Shown here one piece after another: positions 1 to 13,900 of a DNA stretch of 64,000 bases. Each line of letters starts with the position of its first letter. The first letter of the stretch is position 1. Source of the stretch: Styela clava (lineage: Eukaryota; Chordata; Ascidiacea; Stolidobranchia; Styelidae). The stretch spans positions 8,019,383 to 8,083,382 of the forward strand of contig NC_135252.1 of the NCBI RefSeq assembly GCF_964204865.1, read 5' to 3'. The translations under genes were made by a program, and so were the position numbers. The notes below the pieces were generated by a model. The model was given only the letters and a program-made list of their open reading frames with translations, made no database searches and was not told the DNA's origin.

Positions 1-3000
1 TTTAATTAAATGCTGTATCTTGTGCATCAAGCTTGGTTCATAAAAAGACACCCTATATGTAAAAAAAAATGGTTACTATTTTTGTAGGTACATACAAGTT
101 CCATACGTATTTATACTATACACTATTTAAAATAAACGGTCTTGTCACCGATGAGTGCTTTATTGAAATAAAATACTACAACCGACAGAAGCACTCATAT
201 CATACCACGCTGTTTTGCATGTTATATTTTATAGCACTCGTTCTTGACACTCATAGATATACCAATCTCAGTCGTCATGTAGGCCACAGATAAACTACTA
301 CCTATTTGGCCCGAAATCATATCAATAAGCATTTCTCGTCGTGGAAAGTTTTTATTTTGTTTAATATATAGTTTTCAAAATACGTTCCTTCAACCTGCTG
401 TTAGAAGTATTGGGCACTGGTGGAGAATTTCGGCTCAATTGTACTACGCAACTACATAATTTTTATGTGTCTACTACAAGAATTTGAGTTCACAGACAAC
501 CGTGATGATACACTACTACAAGTTACGGCAAGTATATGCGACTTTCACAAATATTTGTGTCTGAATGGATTTTTTACGAGCGGCTTTGAAAACTGTAATT
601 TGGAACAAAGATCCGGTAAATTTCAAACAACTGAAAGAATAACGAAGTTGCCGGTACTATTAAGTGAATATGCCCCGTGTTTTTCAAATGTTATTCAACA
701 ACAGTACACCAAATGGCATATTTAACAAGACTCAAAACATTCCTTTTCCGTAGTGGGTAATATGGAGAAAATAGAAATACTTAGGAAACTAAAATTGAAA
801 TAGATAAGCCTACTATCATACTTACTTTTTCCATACACATTCATTTCTCAGTTTAGTTCTGTATAAATTTATGAACTGCCTGAAAGAATGTTTTCACAAT
901 CTTTTGCTTTCCATTCATTGTATGCATAGACACTGTGTCTACTTGCCAAATAAAAGTCAATCAGATTTTGGCGGACAAAAGGCAAAGAAATTTGAGCCGC
1001 TCCACTAATGGATTAGAACCCGCTGACCTCTGATGGTCGGTAGCGCTGACCACCGATGGTCGGTGGCTCGGACACAGTTAAAAATATATAAAATTATCAC
1101 GCAAATTTTAGCTCAATTGCTGTTGGTGATGTATTTATATTTCGATGAGAGAAAACACATATTTAATATCTATTGAAATATTTCAAAACCCTTTTGAGTG
1201 TGGCGTGAGCCGAGTCATATATGATTCAAAGCTTCGTAAGTTGAACAAATTTAGTTAATAACTAGATTCACGACATCACACATTACTCGAGAAGATATGC
1301 ATATAATATTAAGGCGGTTTCAAAACAGTGGTGTGGACTCCGGGATTAGTACGCTTTCATGGGCATCAAAACAAAGAGCTGATAAAAAATTATGAAGTAG
1401 AGAGCTAGATGCTGCTGAGGATAACATTGTCATTAATTTTAATTTTTCAGAGTCGAGAGTCGAAAACTGAGTCAAATCATTATATTATGGAGGTAACACT
1501 ATTTTAGCCTTCCCGGCCTGGTACCTACTAATGTTTAACGTTTGAGAGGTTGGTGATTAACTTCGCTTTTTACGCAGGCACACTGAGAAATGGATTGAAC
1601 GATAAACATTATACTGCGGGTTACAATTTCTATGGTTGTTACGCCTGGATTACCACGCCATAAAATGTCTCTTTTCCACTGTACATATCTAGTGGATTCG
1701 TCGCACATGCTCTTGTAAAAAACAAGACGCCTGTTTCTTTTTGGAAAAGATAACCCAGACACGGTCTACGATATGCGTATACTGAACAGTCAATTTGTTT
1801 CATAACAGTATTACAAATTTGCCAAAATGTTCCTTGGTAATTGATACGAATCATTTGGTAAGTTAAGCTTCGAACCATGTATTTTAGTGTAATAACTCTC
1901 GCGTAATCATATTCATAAACATGTCAACTGATGTTTGTCGCTCTCGATAATTTGAACGGTAATTTATGTAAGGAAAGTTTGTTCCAGGAGCTTTCAAATA
2001 TTGATACATGGATAAAATTATTCACTATCAATGAAAGTTATATTTATACTCATCTTGTAGGCAAGATATCATGAGACGATGCGTGATTGCACGTGTGCAA
2101 TTAGGAAAAGCGCGGTACAATGTACCAGGCCGGCACATATTCTTGCGAATATAATGTATTTGTGTTCTAGCAAGTATAGTACTAGTATACATGCATATGT
2201 GCATATATACTCTGTATTCTGTAATATGTACGATATCAAAATCGCGCTGAATTCATATTATGCAGATAAAGAATTTTCTGAAAATTGGCATGGAGACAAA
2301 AAAGATGTCATTTTCCCAGCCTCGTGTTATAAAGTCCTTCAGATATGAAGCTGGCTTAGCAGAAACGGCGAACAATATAGGCAAAACAAACTGTACGCTT
2401 ACAGACTTTCAATACTTTTAAATCTGATTACGAAACGAGAGAGCGAAGTTTTCGTACTTGGCGTTGGGTTCCTTTTGATAATTATAGGCAAGAATTCTGT
2501 TCCCGCGCCTCCATTATATTTTTATTTTATTTTGTACGTTGGGAAATGTTTTCTTTAAATAGACGCCGATCGGCGACGATGCGGGAGTTTTGCTCATATA
2601 ACCTTATAAGGTATGGAAGTGAATACCAATTTCAATTTGATCGTCGAGGTCTTTCTAAAATAAAGGGCTTCAGTTTTTGGATGAAATGATTTTGAAAATT
2701 CCTTGACAAATTGAGCCAAAAATAAGGCGCTACTAAAATAATGAGACGAACTGTTGAATCAAGTACCAAAGGCATATAAAAAGATAAGGTGTAACAAACG
2801 TTATTTGTTTTTCCAGCAAGAGCATAGCCATTTTTACTATAGTAGCATTTTAAATGCGCTTAACACCATTATTATATTATAGGCGGCATTATAAATTTGT
2901 TTAACTCCAAGCTGTCGTTCAACAGGGACTCGTGATGAGCAGTAAAAGTGTATATATTAATGACTTAGACAAGATTTATGGTCATTTCGCTATGAAACTT

Positions 3001-5298
3001 CAAAGTTAGCCGATCGCAGATCGATATCTAGTTGTGAGAGGCACTTCAAACTATTTGTACTGGACGCAACAATAGGCTGATATCAGTTACAGAGCAACCT
3101 ACCGAACAAGTAAGTAATCAAACGAATGGTGTAAGATAATTAAGGGCATTTTGCTTTCGATAACGGGTCTGTACTATCGTTGTGACATGGGAAGTTGTGG
3201 TTTACGATTACCGGTAGAGTAAACAGGACGCTATACGGATAAATAGAGGAAATAATGAAACTTGTATATTGGTACTCACAGATGGGGTGGATCACATTAA
3301 ATCTGTAATGGGTCCGCGTGGATCTGTTTCTATGGACGAATTCTTGTGAGCATATGCTATAGAAGCGCAGAAAATATTGGTTTCATGGGCTTTTTAAAAT
3401 AAATTAGGACAAGGCCAAAACAAATTTATTTCGTTTTTCGTAATATGAACTCAAGATATCAATGCAGTCAAGGTTCATTGCTCATGTGTCATATGTACCT
3501 CGACGTCGCAAAAGAAGTTTCAGTAGTTTATTCAAGATCTTTTTAACATAGGCCTGCATGGCAGCTAAAAACGACGTAGTTCGATTTTCTAAAGAGAAAG
3601 AGTTAGGGTTATAGGCTCAAAATCTCGAAGTAAAATCATCGACACCCTGAAACAAGTCGATCATGTTAATAGATAGCTGATAATAAAACCGCTGCAGAAA
3701 TAACCGTTTTCGAGACTTCTATTAGCCAAACCCTTGTTTTCCAGTATTAGTTCATCCACTTTAGTCGGAGATGAACAAAGAATGACCCATCAAGAATTTC
3801 TATTCTTTGACAACAAAATATATATATTCAAAATAATGTGCATCTAACTGCTGAATCCGTTTCTGCGCTATCGACCTCACACTCATTCATAATTTATAGA
3901 GGAGATATAGGTGAAAAATGTGAAGAAAACGAATTTTACATGAAAGAAGGTCGTGCAAATTTCGCCTGGAATGTATCGATGTTCTTTAGCATTGGCATTT
4001 TGTCCTAAAACATAAAAATGTGATATTTGGCATATTTTGACGACGAAAACGTGTACAATTTTTAAGTGTCTTGATTGATATACGAAAATGTTATATGGAA
4101 AATCCGATCACTGTTAACTTGATAACATGAATTTTGAATCATCATCGAAAGCCGCCGGAATTGGCGGACGATTACTATTTCAAAGACTCTTTTTTCTGGG
4201 TCGATACATCCTACAGAAAATTCATTAAGATTTTCTAACACGGGCGTCCGATAAATTATGATTCGAGTGTAGAACACGCTTGGCCTAGGTATAGGATGTC
4301 TATAAATTTAAGCTTCATCGTGGGCAAATAAGCGCTCGCAATCGAGTGGTATTTATTAACCAAGGAACGAAGAGCAATCGTGGGGTTCAGCATACACAAA
4401 CGGTTTCTTTTGAGAGGGCTCGAGCAGATTAACGTTGAGGAAAGCGTCGAGTTCTGCCATTCGGCCGCTGTTATAAAACGAACTGAAGCGAAAGGCAACG
4501 TGAACTGAGATGACACGTTTCGAGTCAGTTCGCACGGTCATTGGTTGCGAAAGCTACCAACGGGGTAAACTAGAGTTAGTTCGCTACGCTATTTGAGCAT
4601 ACTCCATTATTTCTCTTGACTGTGGTTTTGTGTTTATCAGAAGAGGAATGTTTGAATAAAAGATACGAAGTATATTGGAAACGGAATCGTCAACATGATG
4701 AAAAAGATTTTATATATCGCAACGCGAAGAAGTCTGTTTTGGAGTGGTCTTACAATAAATATTAGTATTCTAGCTATTCAACTATTTGAGAAAACAGATA
4801 AAGATTCAGCATGAATTGTCGAGTAATATCTTTATTCGAACAGTGTATTGTTATAAATCCTGTCATATTATGAATTTTTTCGTCAATTAAAATTATTCCA
4901 CGAACGAGTGGTATCATAGATAGTTTTATGACACAAAAAATCGTTAATATAATATCCTGGCGTATTTCGGCCTACAAAACACTAACCTTGCCTGAGCTTG
5001 AAGTCGATTTTAAGTCTTAAGAAGTGAACACGTTTATGTTCTTTTCTATGTAGTTAAACTTGCAAACTATCAAACACCTTTAGCCTACTTTGAAGAATAA
5101 CTTCCTTACTTAGACACGGGACGCCCGATGTATCCACCTAATTTGCATTAGGCGGCGTTATAACTAACCCGCTGCATTGGATGGAATTTCAGATTTTAAT
5201 ATAACTGTACTTTAATGTTTGAGAATCCGTTTGGGAAGGTCGAGTACGTAACATCCACACCAAAATCCTATTTGTCAAGCCAAGTCGAATCAAAAAAT
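1..5298. other. No convincing gene; AT-rich noncoding stretch
   Basis: I see no recognisable protein family here. The longest open stretch, 420-725 (+), about 100 codons, lacks convincing splice sites or family motifs. A GC-richer patch at 4340-4570 holds a short minus-strand ORF that is listed separately. Near 1010-1075 a motif around GATGGTCGGT is repeated twice and its reverse strand has weak A-box and B-box like sequences, but not a foldable tRNA. Confidence 0.5.
4356..4460 (-). CDS. Possible short coding exon, unknown product (34 codons)
   Basis: On the minus strand an ATG at 4460 opens a 34-residue reading frame that begins MAELDAFLNVNLLEP and ends YAEPHDCSSFLG. The stop codon overlaps an AATAAA hexamer (plus-strand TTTATT at 4352-4357), which is how a compact terminal exon could look. 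It sits in a locally GC-richer patch. I do not recognise a family. It could be a terminal exon, a small ORF or chance. Confidence 0.2.
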   Translation of the reverse strand: MAELDAFLNVNLLEPSQKKPFVYAEPHDCSSFLG

Positions 5299-5311
5299 AT
5301 GGAACAGAAAG
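5299..5311 (+). CDS. Candidate first coding exon of the intermediate-filament gene
   Basis: The head-domain exon at 7951 opens in a frame that needs one base from an upstream exon. The stretch ATGGAACAGAAAG followed by gtaaga supplies a start codon in good context (A at -3, G at +4), a strong donor, and exactly the required phase. It would give the N-terminus [13 protein letters not shown]. The intron would be about 2.6 kb. A rival is ATGCTTG at 7304-7310 followed by gtaact, which has the same phase and lies about 70 bp downstream of a TATAAAAG at 7232. The choice is an inference. Confidence 0.4.
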
Positions 5312-7231
5312 GTAAGATAAAAGATTAATACTTGAAAAGTTAAAATTTGGTATAAAGTCAACCTATACATAAATATACGGTATCATACAAAACACAAACA
5401 AATATATATGCCCTAATCTGTGATGTGGTGTCAAGATTTGAATTTCGTGCAGTCGGGAGTCGGAGTTTTATACTTCTAATATTTGGAGCTAGATTTAAAT
5501 TTTTTTGCAACCCGGATTTGGTAGTCGTTAGTCAATTTTTCCTCGTGCCCTTAATGGTGTAGCTTAGGGGTGGCCAACCTGCTTTCGACTAAAATCTTTA
5601 AAATAGCCCGCGATCGGCTGATCGGTAATAAGGTCATAAACAAAAATGTATGAATACTGAATACGCAGATAACCTCACACACGCCTACAAAATCTCCACC
5701 GCTGTCAATAAGCATGGCTCTGCGGGGCGCATTCTCATTGAAATTGCCACAAAAATTTGCATTTTTACCTCAATTCAATTTGATTATATAATTGTAAAAA
5801 CTTTTTCATCCTTAGTTTTGCTATGTTCCGGTGTCCGCCATCTTGGTTAACATACTTCGTAAGCACCGGAATAATTTCGGTATTTCCGAATAATAGTAGT
5901 GTCTTACATGTCGTTAAATATCAGTGGTAGCTCATACAAAGCCTAGTTCATGGCGAACGGCGTAAATGAGTGTCAAGCCAAATTATTGTTTTTTGAGTAT
6001 TAGGAAGTTTTGAGTCATTTTATCGTCATTGAAATTCTGCGATTCCGACTCTTGGAGTTACAAATCACGTGATAAAGCGTGAACCTTGCAAATTTTCAAA
6101 GAAGAAAAAATCAACGTGTTTCATGTCCATGAATCGCGGTATTTTCAATGCATTTCTACGTCTGATATGCCAGTTTTTGGAAATATAATAAGGGCTTTGA
6201 TTAAAATTATATTTCAGAATACCTTATGTTATATTTAGTGTTGAATTTGCGTTGCGCTGTTTGAACAGAAACTAAATGATTTACGTGAACTTCCGCGATT
6301 TTTTTTAAACGATATTAATCTTTTATAAGCATGATTGTGTTTTGAAATTGCGATACTTTAAATCATGGTGTCACCTATGAACAATACAACGGAAATTTAG
6401 TTCAATGATAGCTGGAATTGCACAGGAAGTTTTGATAATATTATGTGGTTCTCAGCGCCATATGCTATACTGTAGCTAAACCAAACTGTCAAGATTGAAG
6501 GAACCCTAAATTCAGACCTATTCAATCGAAGAGAGTGCATTGTGCAACCTATGCTTTCGATTTTTTTTATGTGGAAGAATTTTCTATTGTCTCAACAGAG
6601 GCAGATTACATTCCTAAGATGTCGTTGTTCTAATTCCTGCATACGACTCCGACCCGTTTTTGAACGTAAAACGCGACGTTGACATATGCAATATGTGTAT
6701 ACTTGAAACCACCTGGAAGGTTGAATATTAACATTTTAAAATATGAGGATTTAAAAGAAAATAAGGATCAAGTCATTCTCCGAACTAAATGGTTGAATAC
6801 TAAATAAATTTGGTCCGCAAAAACAATTTTCGTCGATGAGATCAACTGTTAAAACACAAATATACGGGTCGCTTCATTTGATAAGCATCATCCCTATCAA
6901 TTACTGACATCGACGCTTGACATGAAGTAGATTTATTTAAACGTTATCAATACAATAGTATTGTATTTTGCAATTTTCAAGAGGGACCATTTAAATGCAA
7001 CGATACGAGTTTCGTTCTTTAAAGCGGGTGTCAGATTAATAGCGAACAACCCTCTTGTGAGCTCTTTCGATAAACATATATATATACTATAGTTCGAAAA
7101 TATTCAAGTATTCACTGCATATACACAGTCAATTTGTGCCGTTGGCAATTGTGAGTGTTAAAAATATATATTTGTATGTTAATCACACCCGACGTCTCCC
7201 CGTAACCTGTCCATCTCAATCAGCAACTACA

Positions 7232-7239
7232 TATAAAAG
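7232..7239 (+). promoter_or_regulatory. TATA-like box, possible promoter of the intermediate-filament gene
   Basis: TATAAAAG lies about 720 bp upstream of the first certain coding exon. A short exon at about 7262-7310, ending at the donor gtaact, would place an in-phase ATG at 7304, although two out-of-frame ATGs come first (7291 and 7296). A start at 5299 is the alternative model. Confidence 0.25.
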
Positions 7240-7950
7240 CGTGGCGTTTTCTGGCAATGCGCACCACGTGGATTTTATTTTGAACCGCCGATGTCATGAA
7301 TGAATGCTTGGTAACTTTCAAGGAAGTTCATCATTATATGATTGAATGAGCATGGTGCTAAATTTGGATTTCCACTAAATGCTACAATATATCAATCAGA
7401 ATATCAACCGATGTTACTTTCGAATTATGAGGTATTCCCTTACAATACTCTAACAAGAGCCGTATGGGAATCTTTTCTGTACAACTTTTGACCCGCGGGG
7501 TTCCACTACTCACAATAAACAATGTAATTTTGCTACAATGAAGAGCTATCTAGGTTGAGTTGTCCTAATAAATGACTCGATTCAAAATTGGTAATATACC
7601 GTACGATAGAGAGAGACTTGACTCGAAGATCGAAACATGACTTTTCACAATCGTTCTTATGTTGCCAATACAGACAAAGTAACGTATGGTTTATATTTTC
7701 CTTCAAGTTTTGGGGAAGTACGAGCCTGTTCGGATCTAGCTTGTGTATAAATATTGACAAGTGAATTTAAAAGTCAGCCCAGCAACAAAATTCTATACCT
7801 TTTCACTAAACGAAATTTATACACCACTGAAACATATCGTTTTATCGAATGTTTTATTATTCAAAGAGTTGTTTCAGTATGAAATTCAAAGAAGAGCACT
7901 TCATTCGCATTCTTTGGCATACGCAAAAATCAAAGTGATTTAAATTTTAG

Positions 7951-10900
7951 AAGTCGCTTACAACAGTTACGATGGAGTCAGTGGAGGTAAAGTTACGTAC
8001 CAGTCAACGTCGGTATCCTACGGACCATCCAGTTATCAAGCTATGTTCGGTAAAAGCCACAAGTCTGGATATGCAACGTCTGGGTATGCAACGTATGGAA
8101 AGCTGAATAGATACGGGTAAGGGATTTCAATAGTCATTTTCCATCAATAAAATGTATGATGAGTTGTAATTTAACAAAACTGACTTTTCTAGCTTTCCGA
8201 GAGCAGTGAATATCTACTTTTTTACTCGCAGCGAAGAGATTGCTGGTGTGATGGCGGTTATAAAACCTCATAGCGTCTTTAGGATTTTGGGTCCCTTCTC
8301 CTCGGTTTTCTATAAGGAAATATTTTGGTATCACAACATTAAAAGGGAAAAGAGTAACGCCCATCAAAATGTTAAGTCCATAGACTATTAAGATTGGAAA
8401 AACTAAAAACTGCCCTGTATCGTAATACTTTTTTATACGACGATTCCTCTGACCTATATTCCTAATTGTGAACAAAGCTCATTGTTCATATAGATTCAAC
8501 GATAATGTGTATTGAAAATGTTGACGAAGGGCGGTAGCTTGCTGTATGTTACCTTATTCACTCAAATGGGTCTGCCGAGTGAGTCATGATTTATGATATT
8601 GGGAAAGTATATGGACAAAAACTGAGTCGTGTTAGGTAGATACGAACATGTTTCATCCAAGAAAGTGTAACAATCTTATTTTTAATTACTTACTTTCATG
8701 AAGAGATGTGTCCTAATGTATTTTTACGAGCATGCAAACGGTAATGGTGGAAATGCTATAATAAACTAATGTACAGTCTCTTATATTTTTTGAATTCGGT
8801 ATATGAATCGTTATCATTTTATGTAGGTCATTAATGTTAATCATTATCGTGCTGAAAGCTCATATACTTTGACATTTCTTAATAATTTGTAGGCGGTTTC
8901 CGAAAATAAATCGTACCTATAAACTAAGACATGCCCTTTTGTCAGTATTACAAAAGTTCTTTTCGACGTAAATTATCTAGCGACATATATATACGGTGCT
9001 AATGGAAGTTGCAAATGTTGAAAGCGTTTCATTTCCACTCTAACTCAAACACGAAAATTTACTTATATTTTGTCATATACATGTATAATCAAGTAACTGT
9101 GAGCGTTGTAACATGAGGAAACATGAAAAAACATTGTGTGCCCGAAAATTGCCAATATGTGCGAATCTATTTTTAAAAAGAATTTCAAAAAAATAAATTG
9201 CAATTTTGAAATCTAAACAATCGCTATCTACTGGTATTAGCCTAATCTTGTTTTTAAGTATGAACACTATCTTCACTATACCACAGCGTCGTGACGAGAG
9301 TATTAATTACACTTTTAGAACAAAAGAACGGATAATGGTAACGCCGTATAGTGACAGTGATTCTTTTGACTATTCGTCTCACATTCTTATGCATAGGAGT
9401 TACGCGCACGACTGAAATTCATGAAATGATTTTATAGATAGAGGATCAAATATGTAACTTTACAAACAAAATCTATTACAGATATGGGGAAGGCTCCATT
9501 CAAGCCACATCTGTAAGTGAAAGCTTCGCCCAACTCCCTGGTATTCTGAGCACACGAAGCGAAGAAAAACAAGAATTGAGCGTCCTTAACAATCGATTTG
9601 CTACTTACATCGACAAAGTAAGAAGGTTGGAATCGCAAAACAGAGCCTTGGCGACAAAAATTACGGAGGTTAGTAAGTTTGAATCCAATTTTCACAAGTC
9701 GTAAGCTTATACCAACACATATTGTCCTTTGCGAAATAATCCCAGTATTTTTACCTATAAATATTCGTTCCGAAGAAAATCACAAACCCTCAGGGAAAAT
9801 GAAAGATGCGTACTTCAAACATATATTACTTGCTGAAGTAATGCAAAGAGATACCATTAATAAAGTTGGCAAAATTTATATCTCAATCAACTGATCCCAA
9901 TTAAAAACTTTAGATCACACTAAACAAAGATATGAAGATTTTTTTCTATTGCCTCTCAGTTTTTGCATATTAAGGTTTAGAGTCGGAGTGTTTTGGGCAA
10001 AGTCGTATTTTTGAAACGTCCCAATCGCGGGAAAAAGGTGAAACTTAGTAGATTATCAAACCTAAATTCCGGTGGTCCTTCGGTTCGTCATTCAACTATT
10101 CCATAAGTAACTTATGTATATATAACTTTACAATCAAGAGCACAAAATAATAATGTGCTCACAAAGCCACGAGATCATGTTTGTGGTGGGTTATAAACGG
10201 AAAACAACGATCCGGTTGATGAAACAGTGTTTGCGGAATTAGATTATAGAATTAAATCTACAGGATTGTGGTCGTCATGGAAATTAAACCTCAAATACTA
10301 GAACCGCGATGAAGTAATTTTCCTCCTATATGTGAAAAGATCCTAAAATAGATTGCTTCCGAAAGGATTTCGAAGTATTGCAATAAATATCTCATCGTCG
10401 CCAATCCATTCATCAAATTTGTGGCCTGCTAAGACAAAGAAAATGTTTGAGATTATAAAGCATTCCGAAATTCAATGACTATTCTCACGAAAATGCAAAA
10501 TCTGAGTATGCAATCACCTCTTCAACCTAATCTTTACTTCCGAAGGGCATGTTCAAACACAGGTTCAGCCAAAGTCAACATGTTTACCAGACGGCGTATT
10601 ATTCCCGCTTGAATACACATTGAGCGCCGCGCGACTCAAAGGTACCGCTATTAATCATATATCACTGAACATAAAATCGAATCCAACACTAAATGAACAA
10701 CGCCCATGTAGACTCGATGTCTATGTAAACTAATCACTATGAATTTATTTTGAGCTTTCGAAATCTGATGTATGAACGAGGCTGATCTAAATTACCTAGT
10801 TAAAATACTGTAAATACCGAGTAAAATTCATAGATATTTTTAAAATTATAGCTTACACGACACACATATTTTGAAACTTAAATATTAGTACATCCTACCG

Positions 10901-13900
10901 ACTGATTACGTGACATTTTATAAACAGCAGCTCTGATAAATGTTGTCTGTCAATTTATTTAGATTGTGGTTAGTGCGCAGGATTTTTTCTTTATATATTC
11001 ACGGAGTAGAGATTTCGCACGTATACTAAATATCAGCGCAGATTGTATATAAGCCGAAAAGATACGAATTCGGCTTTTACAACGTATATATGCTAGTTTT
11101 GTATGGGTGATTTCTTGGTTCAAGTTTGGTTTGGGACGAATCATCTATTAAAATTATTCCCTGCTCATGTTGCATCAACGCAACGCAGGAACTATTGACT
11201 GAGACGGATTGCGCTTAGTCGGGTATGATAATAGATATTTTCATTATATGTTGCACATGCTCTGATTGCGTTAGACATACTACCGTGGCAAGGAGCTCAG
11301 AAATCATCTAACACTGAAAATTGCCAGCAGTTTGTTTCCCACTAATTGCAATAATCCGTGCAATGGTCACCATGTTTCACAATATCCTCAAGACTGAAGG
11401 TTTACGTGTATTTCAACTATTTTTAGCTCGAATCCACAAGAACAGTAGTCAGTAGATCTGGAGATATATATGATGATGAACTAGCAAGACTCCGACGCGA
11501 GATTGAGAAATTAACTCATGACAAGGCTGAAGCCGAAATTCAATTGCACAACTGTGTCATGGAGCTTAAAGATTGTGAAAAGAGGTAATTGGCCCAATGG
11601 ATATGCCCTAATCTAACTTAAATTGGGGGTTTAGAGTTTCATCCAGCATGTTCAATAATTTTTTTTTCTGTTTTACTCTTCAAGACTCAAGGCCGAGAGC
11701 GATGCTAGGTGTAATGCAGAAAAATTGGTCAAATCTCTTAGAAAAGACGTTGACGATGCCACTTTGTCAAGAATCGATTTGGAAAGAAAACTGGAAACTC
11801 TTCAAGAAGAACTTGAACTTTTAAAGGCTACAACGTCTGAGGTATAACTTTATTAATGTAAAACGTTAACAACAGAGTATATAAGGCTGTCTCTGTCCAC
11901 TTACTTATTCTCCAACATCCCATTACGTATTTAGGCAAATGTAGTGTATGACAGCTCTGATCCAACAATGTCATCTGATTCAGAAAATGTGAGCAATGCA
12001 CAATAAATGAACACGAAATTTCTATTGGAGAAACCATCATACTCAGGGAACATACGCTATTTGTGCTGTGCTAAATTTTCATGAAAACCCGCAAAATCTA
12101 GGTTAAAACTGAAACTGTTGAAACTCACGAACATTTTTTTTCAAAAGTATAAAAGTAATGGCTTGTGAGATGTCCTACTCCTAACTATTGGGCGATTGGT
12201 CTCAACAAAATGAATTATTTCTGAAAAGCACACTTTCTATTAGTTTACTAAGCGAAGTTGAGAGTATGCAATATTTTAGGATATGGAAATGATGAAATCA
12301 CAAGTGACGGTGAAACATGAAGAAGTCTTCGATGCTCCAATTCCGACCGCTGATTTGACTGACTCACTGAGGGATATTCGCATTGCATATGAGCAACTGT
12401 CAAAGAGCAATGCGTATGATGTAGAGAAGGTCTACAAGAATACGGTAAACACAATGTGCATACTCATTGTGATTTTTTTCTATATTGAATTGGATATATA
12501 AATAGGATTGTTGTAGTTAGTTTTACGTCAATCAAAGAGACTAGCATGTACTATGTCTCAACAATTTTCTAAAAATGCCACAATACAAATGAATGCGATA
12601 AACGTATTTGTGTAAAATTTTCAATCTCAAATCCTCGCCTTTATAATATTTGTTCAAATACTTGGTTCAAACGACTAATTTAAGTAACGTGTGCCGTGTA
12701 GTGCTTGGAAGAGCATATATATGTATTTAGGAACGGATTAAAGACTTGCTCACGGTTTTTAATAAAACTTCATTGTTGAGGTTGAATGGTGGTACTGAGA
12801 CTAAGACATTCTTGACAAAACGTGACCATATAAAGGAATTGTACGCTAGTTTAATTGTATATGTACTTAATGAAAGATATTTACTGAAAATTATGACGCT
12901 TTTGTCAATCATACAGATCGCAGATCTTCAGCAGCAGATAAAGACCAGCAATGCAGCTCTTGGCGATTCAAAGTCTGCTCTGTTGGATACTCGTCGTCAG
13001 CTGCAAAGCATTTCTGTGGAAATCGAAGGATTGAGAAGCACGGTGAGCAATAGCTGCTATTGAATAGCATTATTATATATATATCGATTTATAACTTGCT
13101 CAGAAAATAAAAACTCATCCCTCCTCTAGACATTTTATATATCTATTTGTATTTTTTGATCACTTAGCGAACCACTATTACAGATTAGACACTCACGGTC
13201 GGCGTTTACAAGAAAAAATTGTTTCGATGAAAATTATCTTGAAGTCTATCACTTTCAGAACTTCGCGACTGAACAAAATGAGAATGACTATTATAGTATT
13301 TCATAAAAAGTTTACATTTTTCTTAAATTAAACAAAGAAAGAAATATATCTCAAATTACAATCGCTATAGAGATATATAGTTTCTCTGCACTCTTTCCCA
13401 TTCTATTTAATTTTATGCTAATTTACAATGAAATAATGGCATTGTGTTTGGATATTGTTATGTAAGAAGAGATATTTTGAAACAGTTCTATATTCAGATT
13501 AGTAATTTAACATAGTTCTTAGAAGTGGTTACGTTTCCCAGAATTTCTCATTTGCAAGACAGAGATTTCATCTCTGCATCCACATTTATCGAATGATGCT
13601 ATAGTTAGAAGAAAGAGAGTCAATGTCGATTATCTTAAAATAGTTGCACTAGACTAGACCATAGATATTTCAGACTACATCACAACATTATTTTCAACAT
13701 TGATATATACAGAATTCTTCCTTGGAAGGCCAAGTTTCGGACTTGCAAGATCGCATGGAGAAAGAGGGTGAGCAATCTCAAAGAAGGATTGACGTAAGTA
13801 TTTAGGGTAAATGTTCTCGAAATGATTATAACAATGTTCAAATTCTTACTCCTTGGTTTAATCAAATGTAATAGTGATTAAATAGTTGACAATGGTTCAG

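Noticed and set aside
1010..1075. tRNA-like or SINE-like motif on the minus strand (TGGTCAGCGCT and GGGTTCTAATCC)
   Set aside because: The spacing between the A-box and B-box like parts is too short (about 32 bases), the arms do not pair as a tRNA cloverleaf, and the B box has a mismatch at the key R position. A duplicated GATGGTCGGT motif explains the similarity.
5565..5640. Single hAT-like terminus TAGGGGTGGCCAACCTG
   Set aside because: I found no matching opposite end or target duplication nearby, so an element cannot be delimited.
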